A stretch of DNA of 64,000 nucleotides from assembly GCF_007830455.1 (NCBI RefSeq), contig NZ_VLLB01000001.1:1178001-1242000 (forward strand). The letters are read 5' to 3'. Positions 62,415-64,000 of the stretch are shown one piece after another. The position numbers were made by a program, and so were the translations under genes. Every line of letters begins with the position of its first letter. Position 1 is the first letter of the stretch. Below the pieces are notes generated by a model, which saw only the letters and a program-made list of their open reading frames with translations, was not told the DNA's origin and ran no database searches. The stretch comes from Pseudoduganella lurida (lineage in GTDB: Bacteria > Pseudomonadota > Gammaproteobacteria > Burkholderiales > Burkholderiaceae_D).

Positions 62415-63323
62415 TCAGACCTTCTTCGGACGGCCCGTCTTCAGCTGCGGCAGCGAACCCAGCACGCTTTGCAGCGTGGCCATGTCGATCTGGCTGATCA
62501 GCGCCACGCCGATGCGCAGCAGCTCGCTTTTCTTGATCTCGAAACCGGCTTTCAGGCAGGCCTTCTTCACCTGGCCCAGCACGGCGTATTCCGCTTCGGG
62601 CATCGTGAAGCTGTCGCGCACCAGGCGTTCCTTGCCGGCCTTGTCCTTCAGCGGGTCGGCAGGCTTGGTAGCGGACCGGCTGGCAGGTTTTGCGGCGGAC
62701 TTTGGCGCAGCCTTGGCCGCGGCTTTCGGGGCTGCCGCGGCGGCCGACTTTGCGGCCGCTTTCGTGGCAGGGGATTTGGCAGCGGACTTCCCGGTGGACT
62801 TTGCCGCCGGTTTTTCAGCCGGTTTCTCGGTCGATTTCGCCGCCGACTTAGTAGCCGATTTTTCAGCCGATTTTTCAGCCGATTTTTCAGCCGATTTTTC
62901 AGCCGATTTTTCAGCCGGCTTTGCTGCCGGCTTTGCTGCTACCGCGGGCGCCGCTTCCGCTTCGACGTTGCCAGCCGGTCTGGCGCCGTTCTTCGGTGCC
63001 TTGACAGCAGGTTTGCCGTCCTTCGCCGTCGCCGTTTCCCCTGCAGCGGCCTTGGCGCCTGCCTTCGTGCTCCCCTTGGCAGCAGCCAGCGCGGCTTTCG
63101 GTGTGGCAGCCGCCTTGGACTGCGCCGGCGCGCCCGCAGGCTTCTCGGCCTTGACAGGCTGCGTTTCGGTCACGGGTGCGGCCGGCGCAGTGGCCTTGGC
63201 CGCAGCACTTTTGCGGGCCGGCTTAGGGGCCGGCTTTGGGGCCGGCTTTGGAGCCGGCGCGTCCGGGGTGGCCGGCTTGGCGGTGTCGGCGGATGGTTTG
63301 TTGACGTCGGTCCTGGCGTTCAT
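62415..63323 (-). CDS. Histone-H1-like Lys/Ala/Pro-rich protein with ribbon-helix-helix-like C terminus
   Basis: About 302 residues. The first ~230 are low-complexity and basic, with repeated APKPAPKP, SAEK and AAKS-type runs, like bacterial histone-H1-like and AlgP-type nucleoid proteins. The last ~70 residues are non-repetitive: RDSFTMPEAEYAVLGQVKKA, FEIKKSELLRIGVALI, resembling a ribbon-helix-helix DNA-binding domain. Start at 63323 with AGGAG 5 nt upstream; an earlier ATG at 63365 is not preferred. Its function is probably nucleoid compaction or regulation; repeat copy number is likely variable. Confidence 0.75.
   Translation of the reverse strand: MNARTDVNKPSADTAKPATPDAPAPKPAPKPAPKPARKSAAAKATAPAAPVTETQPVKAEKPAGAPAQSKAAATPKAALAAAKGSTKAGAKAAAGETATAKDGKPAVKAPKNGARPAGNVEAEAAPAVAAKPAAKPAEKSAEKSAEKSAEKSAEKSATKSAAKSTEKPAEKPAAKSTGKSAAKSPATKAAAKSAAAAAPKAAAKAAPKSAAKPASRSATKPADPLKDKAGKERLVRDSFTMPEAEYAVLGQVKKACLKAGFEIKKSELLRIGVALISQIDMATLQSVLGSLPQLKTGRPKKV
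62853..62912 (-). repeat. In-frame 12-bp tandem repeat (SAEK units)
   Basis: AGCCGATTTTTC repeats five times, starting at 62853, 62865, 62877, 62889 and 62901; on the complement it encodes four-residue EKSA units in the basic region of the H1-like protein. Being in frame, it can gain or lose copies without a frameshift. Confidence 0.9.
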
Positions 63324-63436
63324 GGAATCTCCTGAAAGTTGAATTATATAAATAATATATACCATTTCAGGAAAAAGATCACCAACGCTTACACTTCCTG
63401 GGCCACATCAAATCGGTGGCGCGCAGGTGGCACTCC

Positions 63437-64000
63437 TCAGGTTTCATGCCGGTCGATGCCATCGCCGCTGCGTCGTTCGTGGCCGGCGACTGCACGGATG
63501 AAAGCGCAGAAGGCCACGTCGTCGCCACCGAGGTCGATGCGCGTGATGGCCAGCTCGATGGGCAGTGCGCTCCCGTCCGCGCGCCTCGCCGCCACTTCGA
63601 TGCGCCGGTCCGGTGGTGCGCCGGTCCCCGCCGCCGCCAGGTAGCCCGCCATGCCGGCGGCCCCACCGCCCTGCCCGCGCGGGCCGATGACCAGCATGTC
63701 GAGCGGCTGCCCCAGCACCGTCTCGCGGGCATGGCCGAAAATCGCTTCGGCCTGCCGGTTCCAGCCCACGATGCGGCCGGCGCCATCGAGCGTCACGACC
63801 GCGTCGAGCGCCGTATCGACGATCGCCAGCAGCTTCGTCTCGCTGTCGCGCGCCACCTGCACGGCCTGCTTCAATGCGGCCGTGCGGGCGTCGATCTTCT
63901 GCTCCAGGTCGCCATTCAGTTCGCGCAGTTCGCGTTCGGCATCGCGCAGCCGCATCAGCGTGTCGCGGAAGCTGCGCACGGCCGCGGACAGCCGCCCCAC
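63437..64000 (-). CDS. PAS-domain signalling protein, N terminus beyond window
   Basis: 188 C-terminal residues up to the TGA at 63437. A coiled coil (RLRDAERELRELNGDLEQKI and DARTAALKQAVQVA) precedes one PAS domain (VDTALDAVVTLDGAGRIVGW, RQAEAIFGHARE, SALPIELAITRIDLGG). The coil and the position suggest a HAMP or membrane receptor upstream, beyond 64000. The protein ends about ten residues after the PAS domain, so it has no kinase or GGDEF output in this part; it may be a sensor that signals through contact, or its output may precede the coil. The first codon at the edge, GTG, is not necessarily the start. Confidence 0.75.
   Translation of the reverse strand: MGRLSAAVRSFRDTLMRLRDAERELRELNGDLEQKIDARTAALKQAVQVARDSETKLLAIVDTALDAVVTLDGAGRIVGWNRQAEAIFGHARETVLGQPLDMLVIGPRGQGGGAAGMAGYLAAAGTGAPPDRRIEVAARRADGSALPIELAITRIDLGGDDVAFCAFIRAVAGHERRSGDGIDRHET

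Overview
The window is GC-rich chromosomal DNA from a betaproteobacterium, most likely family Oxalobacteraceae in the Massilia/Pseudoduganella group. This is inferred from gene content (PEP-CTERM proteins, split pst/pho order, DUF1853/DUF1415/DUF1993 genes) and from dispersed palindromes with the core GGGGTCAGACCCC. No rRNA, tRNA, CRISPR array, transposase or integrase was seen.

Layout. 1-6060: carAB (carB cut by the window edge), two tandem PEP-CTERM proteins, a HbpS/GlcG-like protein and a patatin-like lipoprotein. 6118-15664: a phosphate regulon, phoR-phoB-phoU-pstBACS on the minus strand and ppk-sixA on the plus strand, divergent from a control region with Pho-box-like repeats facing both ways. 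15665-20755: short repeats, a possible 38-residue membrane peptide with its own terminator, fliD, a PilZ protein, radA and alr. 21001-34746: lplT, a tsaB-rimI-uracil glycosylase-DUF1853 operon, a thioredoxin-like protein, an orphan molybdopterin dehydrogenase subunit, a large PAS-GGDEF-EAL protein, small DUF genes and a MltD-like transglycosylase. 35112-46434: fabI, rhlE, three cell-wall enzymes, a LysR regulator, gdhA, a catalase-family protein and an S9 peptidase. 46435-48545: an AT-rich insertion with one GmrSD-like (DUF262/DUF1524) defence gene.

The most notable part is 48571-60991. senA (divergent), senB and senC match the selenoneine pathway: SenC makes selenophosphate, SenB makes a selenosugar, and SenA joins it to hercynine. 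A few kb away lie egtB and egtD; EgtD makes hercynine. Divergent from egtD is a complete ABC importer whose binding protein resembles the putative selenate-binding family. Together these could take up selenium oxyanions and turn them into selenoneine, with ergothioneine made in parallel. leuA interrupts the cluster; its leader carries two Leu-rich short reading frames that look like an attenuation control region.

60302-64000: a LolD-like ATPase, a small helix-turn-helix protein, an OlsB-like acyltransferase, a histone-H1-like protein with a ribbon-helix-helix-like C terminus, and a PAS protein cut by the window edge. Family assignments rest on motifs read by eye; no database search was run.
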